Source: Symsagittifera roscoffensis | Taxonomy: Eukaryota; Xenacoelomorpha; Acoela; Convolutidae | Direction of reading: 5' to 3' | DNA length: 64,000 nt | Assembly (NCBI RefSeq): GCF_963678635.1 | Contig: NW_026970820.1 | Span: 2,294,001-2,358,000 of the forward strand | Shown: in pieces, positions 22,695 through 34,281 of the stretch | Layout: each line of letters begins with the position of its first letter | How positions within the stretch are numbered: the stretch's first letter is position 1 | Position numbers and translations under genes: made by a program | The notes under the pieces: generated by a model | The model's database searches: none | Told to the model about the DNA's origin: nothing | Seen by the model: only the letters and a program-made list of their open reading frames with translations

Positions 22695-25234
22695 GGGTCC
22701 TTAACCGTCCCCACCCACCCGACCGAAATCAATTTTTGACCATTTCACGTCAGTCCGCTTCCACGTCGTCTTTGATTCATTAAATTTGATTCATTCCGTA
22801 GCTGGAATCGATTAATGTTGTTGCCTAAGAAATAAAAGTTTGACAGACACAACTGTTTGATAGAGAATTTTTTGGATCACTTTTTCTAATAGATTTTCAA
22901 AATTATATCCTGAAAATAATCATGCGCCTTCATCACATATGTCATCGAAGCAAATAGAGAACCGTGTTGGTTCCATAAATGTATCCCAGTATCCACAATG
23001 CTAAAAAGCAGGAAAACTAAAATAACTTTCTATTAAATTTGAGATTCAATGTCTCCTGAAGGAAAAGAAAATGGTCTCCTAGGGTGCAAGTTTTCCGCAA
23101 AAAACTGTATAACCTGAAATGTAACAGCACAACATAGCGGCTGCTCTCTATTTCTCTGCTCTTTATTCGAGGTCCCGGATGCCCCTAACTGGGACCACAA
23201 GGGTCCCAGTGCGCATCCTATAGGGATTAAAGCATCAAACGTACAATTGTATTCTATTCTATCAAAGGAATCATACGAAAAGAGAATTTCTATTCACTTA
23301 TTACATTTTTTATATTTCATTTTGCTCAACAATCACTAAACTATTGTATTTTTAAGTTGAAGAGTCTGTTATATTATCAAACAAAATTTTTTGATAAAGT
23401 TTACATTTTTTTTTCGTTTTTCGAACAAAGTTTTCAATTTTGAACCTAAGGGATACACTGCATTTATTTGCAGTAGCTACTTCAGGTGCACTCTAGCTAT
23501 ACTAGTGATTGCAAAAAATAGTAAAAAAAAAAACGGACAACCGAATCTGGTTTCTTAAATTAGAAGTTTTTTTTGTTCGGTTTTTAATTAGGATCACAAC
23601 AAATAAAAATTGAAAGAGAGCAAAGACAAGAATAAAAAACTTGCAATTTTTGCTTAAAATTGACAATTAAAATGATCAAACTACAGTAAATTGCCTATGG
23701 CAAGCTAAAATCATCCATCAAAAACCACTTTTGTTCACTTTTGAAATTGAATTATTTTTCGACCAAAATTGAGCAGAGCTAAAATTGAAAAAAATAATAT
23801 TTTCCTGAATTTCAAAAAACTGGTGCCAATCTAAAATATCCATAGAAACACACTCTATAAACCTAATTGGAAAGGTTTTCATGAGCAAAGCCGAAAAATT
23901 ACCCATTTTGAGAAAAGTGCAAAATACACCTTTTTGGTTAACTCAAAAAAGTGGAAAAAGTAGGTAAAGGGGTCTTCAAAACAAAACCATCCAAAAGTGG
24001 CATTAAGTAACTGCCATTATTTTGTAAATTCAGACCCGCATGCAAAAATTTACGAAAATCCTACGGGAAGTTTTTGAGAACAGATTAGTTTCTCCGGAGT
24101 TTTGGTAAAACTAATTTCATTACTGTACTTATAATTAAAGTCAAATCAAAAAGTCGTAAAAACTACAATTTTTAATCAATTTTGACGAATAAATGATCAA
24201 AACCCACTAAATTGGCTATGGCAAGTTCGAATCTACCATCAGAAATCATTTTTTCTCATTTCTGAAAATTTTCATTTTTTAAAAAATAAATGTTGAGTCA
24301 CAAATGGGAAAAATCATATTTTTTCAACAATTCAAAAAAAATTGTTCCATTTAAACTAATTCATCAGGCCACACGTTAGGAACCTGTTCAGAATGGTTTT
24401 CATGATCAAAGCAGCAAAAGTCACCCATTTTGAGAAAAGTCGAAAAAACACCTTTTTAGTTAACTGAAAAAAGTGGAAAAAGTGGGGAAAGGGGTCTTCA
24501 AAACGAAACCATCCAAAAATGGCATTAACTAACTGCCATTTGTTTGTGAATTCAGACCCGCATGCAAAAATTTACGAAAATCCTACGAGAATTTTTTGAG
24601 AACAGATTAGTTTCTCCGGAATTTTGGTAGTACTAATTTCATTACTGTACTTATAATTAAAGTCAAATCAAAAAGTCTTAAAAACTACAATTTTTAATCA
24701 ATTATGACAAATGAATGATCAAAACCCACTAAGTTGGCTATGGCAAGTTCGAATCTACCATCAGAAACCATTTTTTCCGATTTCTGAAAAGTTTCATTTT
24801 TTAAAAAATAAATGTTGAGTCACAAATGGGAAAAATCATATTTTTTCAAAAATTCAAAAAAAATTGTTCCATTTAAACTAATTTATCAGGCCACACGTTA
24901 GGAACCTGTTCAGAATGGTTTTCATGATCAAAGCAGCAAAAGTCACCCATTTTGAGAAAAGTCGAAAAAACACCTTTTTAGTTAACTGAAAAAAGTGGAA
25001 AAAGTGGGAAAAAAGGGTCTTCAAAATGAAACCATCCAAAAGTGGCATTAACAAACTGCCATTATTTTGTCAATTCAGACCCGCATGCAAAAAATTAGGA
25101 AGTTCTGACGAAACGTTTTGTAGAACGTGAAAGTTTTCAGCAAAATGGTATATGTATATTTTTTATAGTACTTCTGCACGGGAGGGGCCCCTACCCCTCC
25201 CTAATTGCTTTTTTTGCTACACGCGACCATCTAG
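22695..25234 (+). repeat. U9: long unit, family G, diverged
   Basis: 2540 bp. The head starts GGGTCCTTAACCGTCCCC and shares only the CCCACCCACCCGACC stretch with U6 and U8. Hairpin B' is at 23177-23218 and C at 25180-25201. GCATGC sites at 24038, 24560 and 25083 give module spacings of 522 and 523. The body is family G but clearly older than the U6/U8 pair. Confidence 0.85.
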
Positions 25235-26855
25235 GGGGCAGGTTTGTGTGGTCTATTCTCGATTTTAGTTATTTGCATCGCGTGGGGAAGAATACGAACA
25301 GCGCTCAACGCACTCGCAGAAAGAGCACCCTGCGGGTGCTCTTTTTGCTCGAGAACTGTAAGTCGATTTAAATCTTACATATTTCGTCCGAAATTTAACT
25401 TTTTTTCTAGTTGTTCTCAGTTAAACTCCCATGATACCTCAAATTATATTCCTGGAAGGGCATTTTTATAAGTCACTCTGTGGTTCGATCAATTAACTAC
25501 CAAATACGTTTTGTTTTACGAAATGGACTGTTTCAACGAAAACAAGTTTTCGGAAACAGTCCAAATTTTAAATTATGATCCCAAATACAAACAAAGAGAA
25601 ATCTAATGCGTTGTTTAAACTTACAGAGCCCAGCCCATGTCTTTGTGTTTATTGACTGTTCAAACACATAACAACTATGTTAAAAACAATATTATTAAAA
25701 TAAAAACAAAACAAATAATCGAGAAAGAAATTTAAGTTTATCAAAAAAATATGCAAAAAATCACTTATTTCTTTTTTTAAATATCACAAAAACCTCAGTT
25801 TGAAAAAGATGATACCTGAGAGGCCCGTTTTGACGCGTTACTACAGTTTAGGCACGTTTTGACTTCGCAACTCACAATGATCGATTAACTTTTACGTTTG
25901 TTTTACAAACACGCTTTTTTTTACCACAATCAAAATTTCATTACTTCTAAACCTCTTGAACAAATTGATGAAAATTTTTGCATCAAAACTAACTTGTCAA
26001 GGGTTTTTGAGGTATATAAAAATTGTCTCCAGTTAAATACTGATTTTTTGGCTAATTTTTGAAAAAAAATTAAAAAATTTGACAAAAAAATTATTTTTTT
26101 TCAGATTTGGCGATCAAAAAGTGCCTTCTATGATGGACCAGCAAAAAATTTGTTTTTAGGTCATAAGTTTGGCTCACTAGGGTATACAAACTGGCAAAAT
26201 GTTTATAATAAAAAAGTTTACAAGAACAGTGATTTTTAAAAAAAAAAAGAAAAAAACGTAAAAAAATCAGTTTTTGGCGGGAAAATTCTCAAAAAATCAA
26301 AAATCAAGTTTTCTCTCTCCTTACTCCAATAAATTAATTCGGCCACGACAATCATTTTTTGTGATCAGTAAAAATGTCGAAAAACGACCGTAACATTGAC
26401 TTTTTTGAAATTTGACAAAAAACTTCAAAAAAACCGCAAAAAAACATCAAAAATCTCGAAAAAATTGCAGAAAAAATTTTGGCAAACAATACACCATTCG
26501 ATTCCCTTAACTGTGCTAGTGTCCAAAAAAAACATCACTTTTTCGCATTTTCTCAACCAAAATTGAGTTATTGGGGCATTTTTGAAAAAAATCGTGATTT
26601 CGACCAAAAAAAACGCCCCTTTTTCCCCAAAAAGTGCAACTCATAACATTATTTCGGAAAAACGCCTTCCCAAGTTATATCTTAGAATTTTGTCCTCTAC
26701 CTACATGCAAAGTTTGAAGAAATTCTATACTGCCGTTTTCGAGAACTTGAATAATTTTTTTATTTTCCTAATTAGGTATTTTTTCTAGTTGACCGGCAAG
26801 GAAACCCTACCCTTGCCTAAAGGATTCACAAAGCCGGAGCGCGACGACCACCTAG
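25235..26855 (+). repeat. U10: short unit, family E
   Basis: 1621 bp. The head starts GGGGCAGGTTTGTGTGG. Hairpin A is at 25324-25342 (loop TGC), B at 25525-25562 and C at 26795-26817 (GGCAAGG/CCTTGCC with a 9-nt loop). The last ~270 bp match U23 with a single difference by eye, and the same stretch starts again in U32 at the window end, although the bodies differ by roughly 10-15%. Confidence 0.85.
26795..26817 (+). other. Hairpin C, family E form
   Basis: Arms GGCAAGG and CCTTGCC form a perfect 7 bp stem with the longer loop AAACCCTAC. It is the same in U23. Confidence 0.75.
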
Positions 26856-28505
26856 CACCTTCTTTGACCTGCGGTGCGTTAATGTTGGCGGGTGTAAGTT
26901 TTGAAGTGTGGCCTGGGGGCCATTGGCTTCAAGGCATGTGGCACTCGCAGAAGAAGAGCACCCGAAGGGTGCTCTTTTCTGCTCGAAAACTCTAAGTCAA
27001 TTAATTTTTTCTTAACCTTCACGTTTTGTCTAACATTTTTTGACCTTTCCTTTTTCATTTCTCATTGAGACTATTAGCCATGATCGCTAACTTGCATTGC
27101 TGGCTGATTATAATGACAAGTCACTCTGCGCCTTGATCAGTTAACAATGCAAAACATTGTGATTCTTGAAGAGGACTGTTTCAACAAAAACAAGTTTTCG
27201 GAAACAGTCCTGTTAACTTATTTTTGATCTCGTTTTTAAATTTATCGACTTTTAGTTGTTTTCAGTAGGCTATTTGGACCTGAATTAGGTCCTAAAAGGT
27301 TAATTTTGTCTCAAAATGATTAGAAGCAATAGAAAAAAAAACATTTTTTTTATTCGATAAAAATAGTTGAAATAGAAACGTGAAAAGTCTCTTTTTTTTC
27401 AAAAGTCATCAAAAGTAGTTCCAATTGAATTGAATCACTAGGCTACAATGTATGAACCTGTTCAGAATGGTTTTCAAGACCAAAGCCGTAAAATTTCCAT
27501 ATTTAGAGAAAAGTCAAAAAAACACGTTTTTGGTTAACTCATAAAGGTAGATAAATCGGGTAAATCCGACTTTATACCTATAGGATCAAAAAATGAATTA
27601 AATAGGGCATACATGTATTGTCCTTGTAAGATCGCTTGCAGAAAATTACAACAATTGTGGTAGCCACTTCCGAAAACAAGTCTTTTTTTCGAAGTTTGGC
27701 CAGTTTTATTTGTAGTAAAGTAGTAAAAAGCTACCCGAGAAAAAAAAGTTGTAAAAACCAAAATTTTCATCCAATTTTGACAATTAAATACTCTAAACCT
27801 ACTAAAATGACTATGGCAAGCTCGAATATGCTATCAAAACTCATTTTTTCTCACTTTTTAAAATTTTTGATTTTTTGATATAAAATGTTGAGTCAGAAAC
27901 GTGAAAAATCAGTTTTTATCAAAAAGTTAAAAAAAGTTGTTCCAATCAAATTGTTTCAATAGGCCACGCTCTGTGGACTTGATTAGAAGTGTTAGCATGA
28001 TCAAAGTCATAAAATTTCCATATTTAGAGAAAAGGCGAAAAAAAACACCTTTTTGGTTAATTTTTCCAAAAAAATGACCAAAAAATTAGGAGACGGTCCT
28101 GAAAAAAAAAAAATTTTAAAGATAAAGTAATTCTAATTTCTACACAATTAGACTCCCTAAACAGTCTTCTTTCATCCAATACAAAACAATCTATCCCATT
28201 TTTTGGACCCAAATTGAGTTATTGAGTCATTTTTACCAAAAATCGTGTTTCGTTTTTCCGTTTTTGCCCCCCATTTCCCGCCATAAGTCAACATATAGAG
28301 TTTTTCTGGCCAAACGGCGTCCAATCGTATCCTTAGAATTGCATTTTGTAGCCGCATGCCAATTTTAAAGAAATTCTGACGAAACGTTTTGGAGATCAGC
28401 CCCGATTCCGCCGACAGGGGTATAAGGTTATAAGAAACGAGAACCGGCAGGGACCCTACCCTTGCCTCGCCGTATCTCTGACGCCGAAGCGCGACGACCA
28501 CCTAG
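26856..28505 (+). repeat. U11: short unit, family A
   Basis: 1650 bp. The head starts CACCTTCTTTGACCTGCGG. Hairpin A is at 26956-26974, B at 27173-27210 and C at 28446-28466. It begins a run of three family-A units after a family-E unit. Confidence 0.85.
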
Positions 28506-30156
28506 CACCCTCTTTGACCTGCGGTGCGTTAGTGTTTGCGGATGTAAGTTTTGAAGTTTGGCCTGGGGGCCATTGGCTTCAAGGCATGTGGCACTCGCAG
28601 AAAAAGAGCACCCGAAGGGTGCTCTTTTCTGCTCGAAAACTGTAAGTCAATTAATATTTTCTTAACCTCCACATTTTGTTTAACATTTTATAATCTTTCC
28701 TTCTTCATTTCTCATTGAGACTATTAGCCATGATCGCTAACTTGCATTGCTGGCTGATTATAATGACAAGTCACTCTGCGCCTTGATCAGTTAACAATGC
28801 AAAACATTGTGATTCTTGAAGAGGACTGTTTCAACAAAAACAAGTTTTCGGAAACAGTCCTGTTAACTTATTTTTGATCTCGTTTTTAAGTTTATCGACT
28901 TTTAGTTGTTTTAAGTAGGCTATTTGGACCTGAATTAGGTCCTAAAAGCTTAATTTTGTCTCAAAATGATTAGAAGCAATAGAAAAAAAAACATATTTTT
29001 TATTTGATAAAAATAGTTGAAATAGAAACGTGAAAAATCTCTTTTTTTTTCAAAATTCATCAAATGTAATTCCAATTGAATTGAATCACTAGGCTACAAT
29101 TTTTGAACCTGTTCAGAATGGCTTTCAAGACCAAAGCCGTAAATTTCCATATTTAGAGAAAAGTAAAAAAAACACGTTTTTGGTTAACTCAAAAAGGTAG
29201 ATAAATCGGGTAAAGTCGTCTTTAAACCTATAGGATCCAAAAATGAATTAATTAGGGCATACATGTAGTGTCCTTGTAAGGTCGCTTGCAAAAAATTACA
29301 ACAATTGTGGTAGCCACTTCCGAAAACAAGTCTTTTCTTTTCGAAATTTGGCCAGTTTTATTTGTAGTAAAGTAGTAAAAAGCTACCAGAGAAAAAAAAG
29401 TTGTAAAAACCAAAATTTTCATCCAATTTTGACAATTAAATACTCTAAACCTACTAAAATGACTATGGCAAGCTCGAATATGCTATCAAAACTCATTTTT
29501 TCTCACTTTTTAAAATTTTCGATTTTTTGATATAAAATGTTGAGTCAGAAACGTGAAAAATCAGTTTTTATCAAAAAGTTAAAAAAAGTTGTTCCAATCA
29601 AATTGTATCAATAGGCCACGCTCTGTGGACTTGTTTAGAAGTGTTAGCATGATCAAAGCCATAAAATTTCCATATTTAGAGAAAAGGCGAAAAAAACACC
29701 TTTTTGGTTAATTTTTCCAAAAAAATGACCAAAAAATTAGGAGACGGTCCTGAAAAAAAAAAAATTTTAAAAATAAAGTAATTCTAATTTCTATATAGTT
29801 AGGCTCCCTAAACAGTCTTCTTTCATTCAATACTAAACATTCTATCCCATTTTTTGGATTCAAATTGAGTTATTGAGTCATTTTAACCAAAAATCGTGTT
29901 TTGTTTTTCCGTTTTTGCCCCCCATTTCCCGCCATAAGTCAACATATAGAGTTTTTCTGGCCAAACGGCGTCCAATCGTATCCTTAGAATTGCATTTTGT
30001 AGCCGCATGCCAATTTTAAAGAAATTCTGACGAAACGTTTTCGAGATCAGCCCCGATTCCGCCGACAGGGGTATAAGGTTATAAGAAACGAGAACCGGCA
30101 GGGACCCTACCCTTGCCTCGCCGTATCTCTGACGCCGAAGCGCGACGACCACCTAG
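28506..30156 (+). repeat. U12: short unit, family A, near-copy of U19
   Basis: 1651 bp, the same length as U19 and more than 99% identical to it by eye, 12.9 kb away. Both share the rare head variants GCGGATGTAAG and GAAGTTTGG, which break the inner head stem slightly. Hairpin A is at 28606-28624, B at 28823-28860 and C at 30097-30117. Confidence 0.85.
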
Positions 30157-31803
30157 GGCAATCTTTTACCTGCGGTGCATCGGTGTTTGCGGGTGTAAGT
30201 TTTGAAGTGTGGCCTGGGGGCCATTGGCTTCAAGGCATGTGGCACTCGCAGAAGAAGAGCACCCGAAGGGTGCTCTTTTCTGCTCGAAAACTCTAGGTCA
30301 ATTAATTTTTTCTTAATGTTCACATTTTGTCAAACATTTTTTGACTTTTCTTTCTTCATTACTCACTGAGACTATTAGCCATGATCGCTAACTTGCATTG
30401 CTGGCTGATTATAATGGCAAGTCACTCTGCGCCTTGATCAGTTAACAATGCAAAACATTGTGATTCTTGAAGAAGACTGTTTCGACGAAAACAAGTTTTC
30501 GGAAACAGTCCTGTTAACTTATTTTTGATCTCGTTTTTAAATTTATCGACTTTTAGTTGTTTTCAGTAGGCTATTGGACCTGAATTAGGTCCTAAAAATT
30601 AATTTTGTCTCGAAATGATTAGAAGCAATAGAAAAAAAAACATTTTTTTTTATTTGATAAAAGTAGTTGAAATAGAAACGTGAAAAATCTCTTTTTTCAA
30701 AAGTCATCAAAACTAGTTCCAATTGAATTGAATCACTAGGCTACAATGTATGAACCTGTTCAGAATGGTTTTCAAGTCCAAAGCCGTAAAATTTCCATAT
30801 TTAGAGAAAAGTCAAAAAAACAAGTTTTTGGTTAACTCAAAAAGGTAGATAAATCGGGTAAAGTCGACTTTATACCTATAGGATCAAAAAATGAATTAAT
30901 TAGTGCATACATGTAGTGTCCTTGTAAGGTCGCTTGCAAAAAATTACAACAATTGTGGTAGCCACTTCCGAAAACAAGTCTTTTTTTTTCGAAATTTGGC
31001 CAGTTTTATTTGTAGTAAAGTAGTAAAAAGCTACCCGAGAAAAAAAGTTGTAAAAACCAAACTTTTCATCCAATTTTGACAATTAAATACTCTAAACCTA
31101 CTAAAATGACTACGGCAAGCTCGAATATGCTATCAAAACTCATTTTTTCTCACTTTTTAAAATTTTTGATTTTTTGATATAAAATGTTGAGTCAGAAACG
31201 TGAAAAATCAGTTTTTATGAAAAAGTAAGAAAAAGTTGTTCCAATCAAATTGTTTCAATAGGCCACGCTCTGTGGACGTGATTAGAAGTGTTAGCATGAT
31301 CAAAGTCATAAAATTTCCATATTTAGAGAAAAGGCGAAAAAAAACACCTTTTTGGTTATATTTTCCAAAAAAATGACCAAAAAATTAGGAGACGGTCCTG
31401 AAAAAAAAAAATTTTAAAAATAAAGTAATTCTAATTTCTACATATTTAGACTCCCTAAACAGTCTTCTTTCATCCAATACTAAAGAATCTATCCCATTTT
31501 TTGGACCCAAATTGAGTTATTGAGTCATTTTAACCAAAAATCGTGTTTCGTTTTTCCGTTTTTGCCCCCCATTTCCCGCCATAAGTCAACATATAGAGTT
31601 TTTCTGGCCAAACGGCGTCCAATCGTATCCTTAGAATTGCATTTTGTAGCCGCATGCCAATTTTAAAGAAATTCTGACGAAACGTTTTGGAGATCAGCCC
31701 CGATTCCGCCGACAGGGGTATAAGGTTATAAGAAACGAGAACCGGCAGGGACCCTACCCTTGCCTCGCCGTATCTCTGACGCCGAAGCGCGACGACCACC
31801 TAG
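30157..31803 (+). repeat. U13: short unit, family A
   Basis: 1647 bp. The head starts GGCAATCTTTTACCTGCGG, a one-base variant of the U4/U20 head. Hairpin A is at 30257-30275, B at 30475-30510 (the TTTCGACG form) and C at 31744-31764. U12-U13 and U19-U20 show the same family and subtype order. Confidence 0.85.
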
Positions 31804-34281
31804 CCGGTCAGGTCTGCGTCCCACCCGCCCTCCGTGACTAATCTTGCTTCCGAGAAATATCATTTGTTTCACCTTTACCCCATCTCAGGTCAGTTACTCT
31901 TGAAAAAAGTCCTACTTGAAACGTTCGCATTCACTTTGCCCCCTACGGGCGCAATGGTTAAGCCCATTTTTTCTTCTCACTGAACTTCGTCTCCGAACAG
32001 TTCACATAAAACATTACTATGGTTTTATCTGAAATTTGCCGTGTCCAGCTGCGACTCCGACTTTTTTCACGTCACTGGTGTTCCAACAACAGGACCACAT
32101 GAGATTCCCATTCAGATACTGTCTCAATTTTGAAAATACTGATTTGATTTTTTTTTGCCGTTTTTCGCAAAATAAACTAATTACATCATTCGAATTTAAA
32201 AAAAATTCCGAAAAACAATTAAAGATAGCAAGACATTATTGTGACTGTCGTCTATATCTGTTCTCTTTGTTGGAGGTCAATGATGCTCCCTAAGTGGGAC
32301 CACAAGGGTCCCAAGGAGCATCAGTAAAGGCTTTGAATAGTATGCCATTTTTGATTAAGACAAAATCTTTGGCCAATTGTGTTTTTTTACAGTCCCTTTT
32401 CCACTGCAAATGCAAAGACTAATTTTTGTTTGAAGTTTTAAAAAATAATAATAGCCTTTTCATTTGTGATGACTCGTATCACTCATAAATCAATGGAAGA
32501 CTCTGACTAACCTTCTCAAGCATGGAAATACATCAAAAAGAAAAAACGATTCTGGTTATTTCAGACTGCTTTTTTTGTTAAATTTCAGATAGATTTTGAA
32601 AACTCTTTCTTCAAATTGTATGTCTGCCGAAAAAGAACAAAAATTACAAACTGAAACCATTTTGGTTAAATTAAGGCTCTTCCTTCACCCACCAATATCG
32701 AAATTGCGAAGCTGAAACGAACAATCGACAGCCCATTTTATAAGTTTCGTTTTATTTTTTCAAAACATGTGTCATATATTTTCAAAAGCAATTTATTAAA
32801 GTTTCATTTTTTACCAGAAAAGTAAGTCCGAACAAAACAGATTTTTAAATACTGTCAAAAAATAAGGTGGCAAGTAGTTTTACCAATGGAATCATAGTAT
32901 ATGATTAGGTTCAAAATAGTTTTCATTACCATTGACTAGACGCTTACTCAATTTGAGAGATGTCCTTAATAACTTTTTTGGAAACATAAAAAACGGATAA
33001 TGGAAAAGTTTTCTTCAAACTTATAGAAAAGAATTTTATGAGAAAAACCATTACTAATATCACGTGTAAGTTACGAGAATAGATTCAGGCCACATGCAAA
33101 ATTTCAGCAGAAGCACTCAAGCAATTTTGAGATCGAAACAATTGTTCCAGAAATTGACAAAGTAGTATATACACCAATTTTACCATAAATCATCAAAATA
33201 AAAAAATCGCAAAAACTACAAATTTTATCCAATTTTGACTTTTAAGTACTCTATACCGACTAAATTGACTATGCTAAGCTCGAATCAACCATCAGAAACC
33301 ATTTTTAATCGTTCTGCATTTTTTAAGTTTTTTCCCATCAAAAAGTTGAGTCAGAAATGGGAAAAAGGTTTTTTTTTCAGAAAAACAAAAAAAGTTGTTC
33401 AAAATCAACTAAAAATATAAGCCATTATTTTTGAACCTGCTCAGAATGGTTCTGGTGATCGAAGCCGTAAAAAGTACCCAATTCGAGGAAATTCGAAAAA
33501 ACTCTTTTTTCAGCACTTTGAAAAAGTGGAAAAATGTAAAAAATAGTCTTCAAACAAATAGGATGAAAAAGTGATCAGTAAAAGCATCGATGCCGTGTCA
33601 AATGAGGATCGCATGCCAATTTTTGAAACAATCCAACGGGTTTTTTTTAAGAACGAAACCATTTTTTGACAATTTTAGTAGTAGTATTTACACTAATTAG
33701 TACCATATATGGTCAAAATTCAAAAATACAAAAAACTACAATTTTTATCCAATTTTTACCTTCAAATACTCTATACCCACTAAATTGACTATCGGGAGCT
33801 CGAATCAACCATCAAAAACCACTTTTAATCACTTTCAAAATTTTTTATTTTTTAAATCAAAATGTTGAGTCAGAAATAGGAAAAAACATTTTTTTTCAAA
33901 AAGTCAAAAAAAGTTGTCCCAATTGAATAAACTCACTAAGCCACACTCTATGAACCTGTTCAGAATGGTTTTCATGACCAAAGCCGTAAAAAGAACCCAA
34001 TTTGAGAAACTTCGAAAAATCATTTTTTAGTTAACTCAAAAAAGTGGAAAAATTGGGTAAAATGGGCTTCAAACCGATAGGATCGAAAAGTGACCTTTAT
34101 AAGATATGATTGCCGTGTCAAATTAGGGCCGCATGCAAAAAATTAGAAAAATTCAACGAAACGTTTTTGAGAACTCGACAAATTTGGTCGTTTTGTTAAA
34201 GGTTAAATTTTAGAAATTTTTTGTCCGGAAGGGGCCCCTTCCCCTTCCTAAATGCTTTTTATGCTACACGCGACCATCTAG
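31804..34281 (+). repeat. U14: long unit, family H, near-copy of U7
   Basis: 2478 bp, very similar to U7 throughout. Hairpin A is at 31936-31954. B' is at 32281-32323, with one outer pair lost (CCCAAGG where U7 has CCCAGGG). Hairpin C is at 34227-34248. U7 is followed by a G head and U14 by an F head. Confidence 0.85.

Noticed and set aside
25481-25491. B-box-like GGTTCGATC in U10
   Set aside because: No A box sits at the right distance, and the matching positions in U23 and U32 have GGCTCGA, so the match is not kept in the family.
26582-26788. 68-codon frame identical in U10 and U23
   Set aside because: The whole tail DNA is almost identical between these units, so the identity is not evidence of a protein. 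The composition is that of A/T-rich noise.
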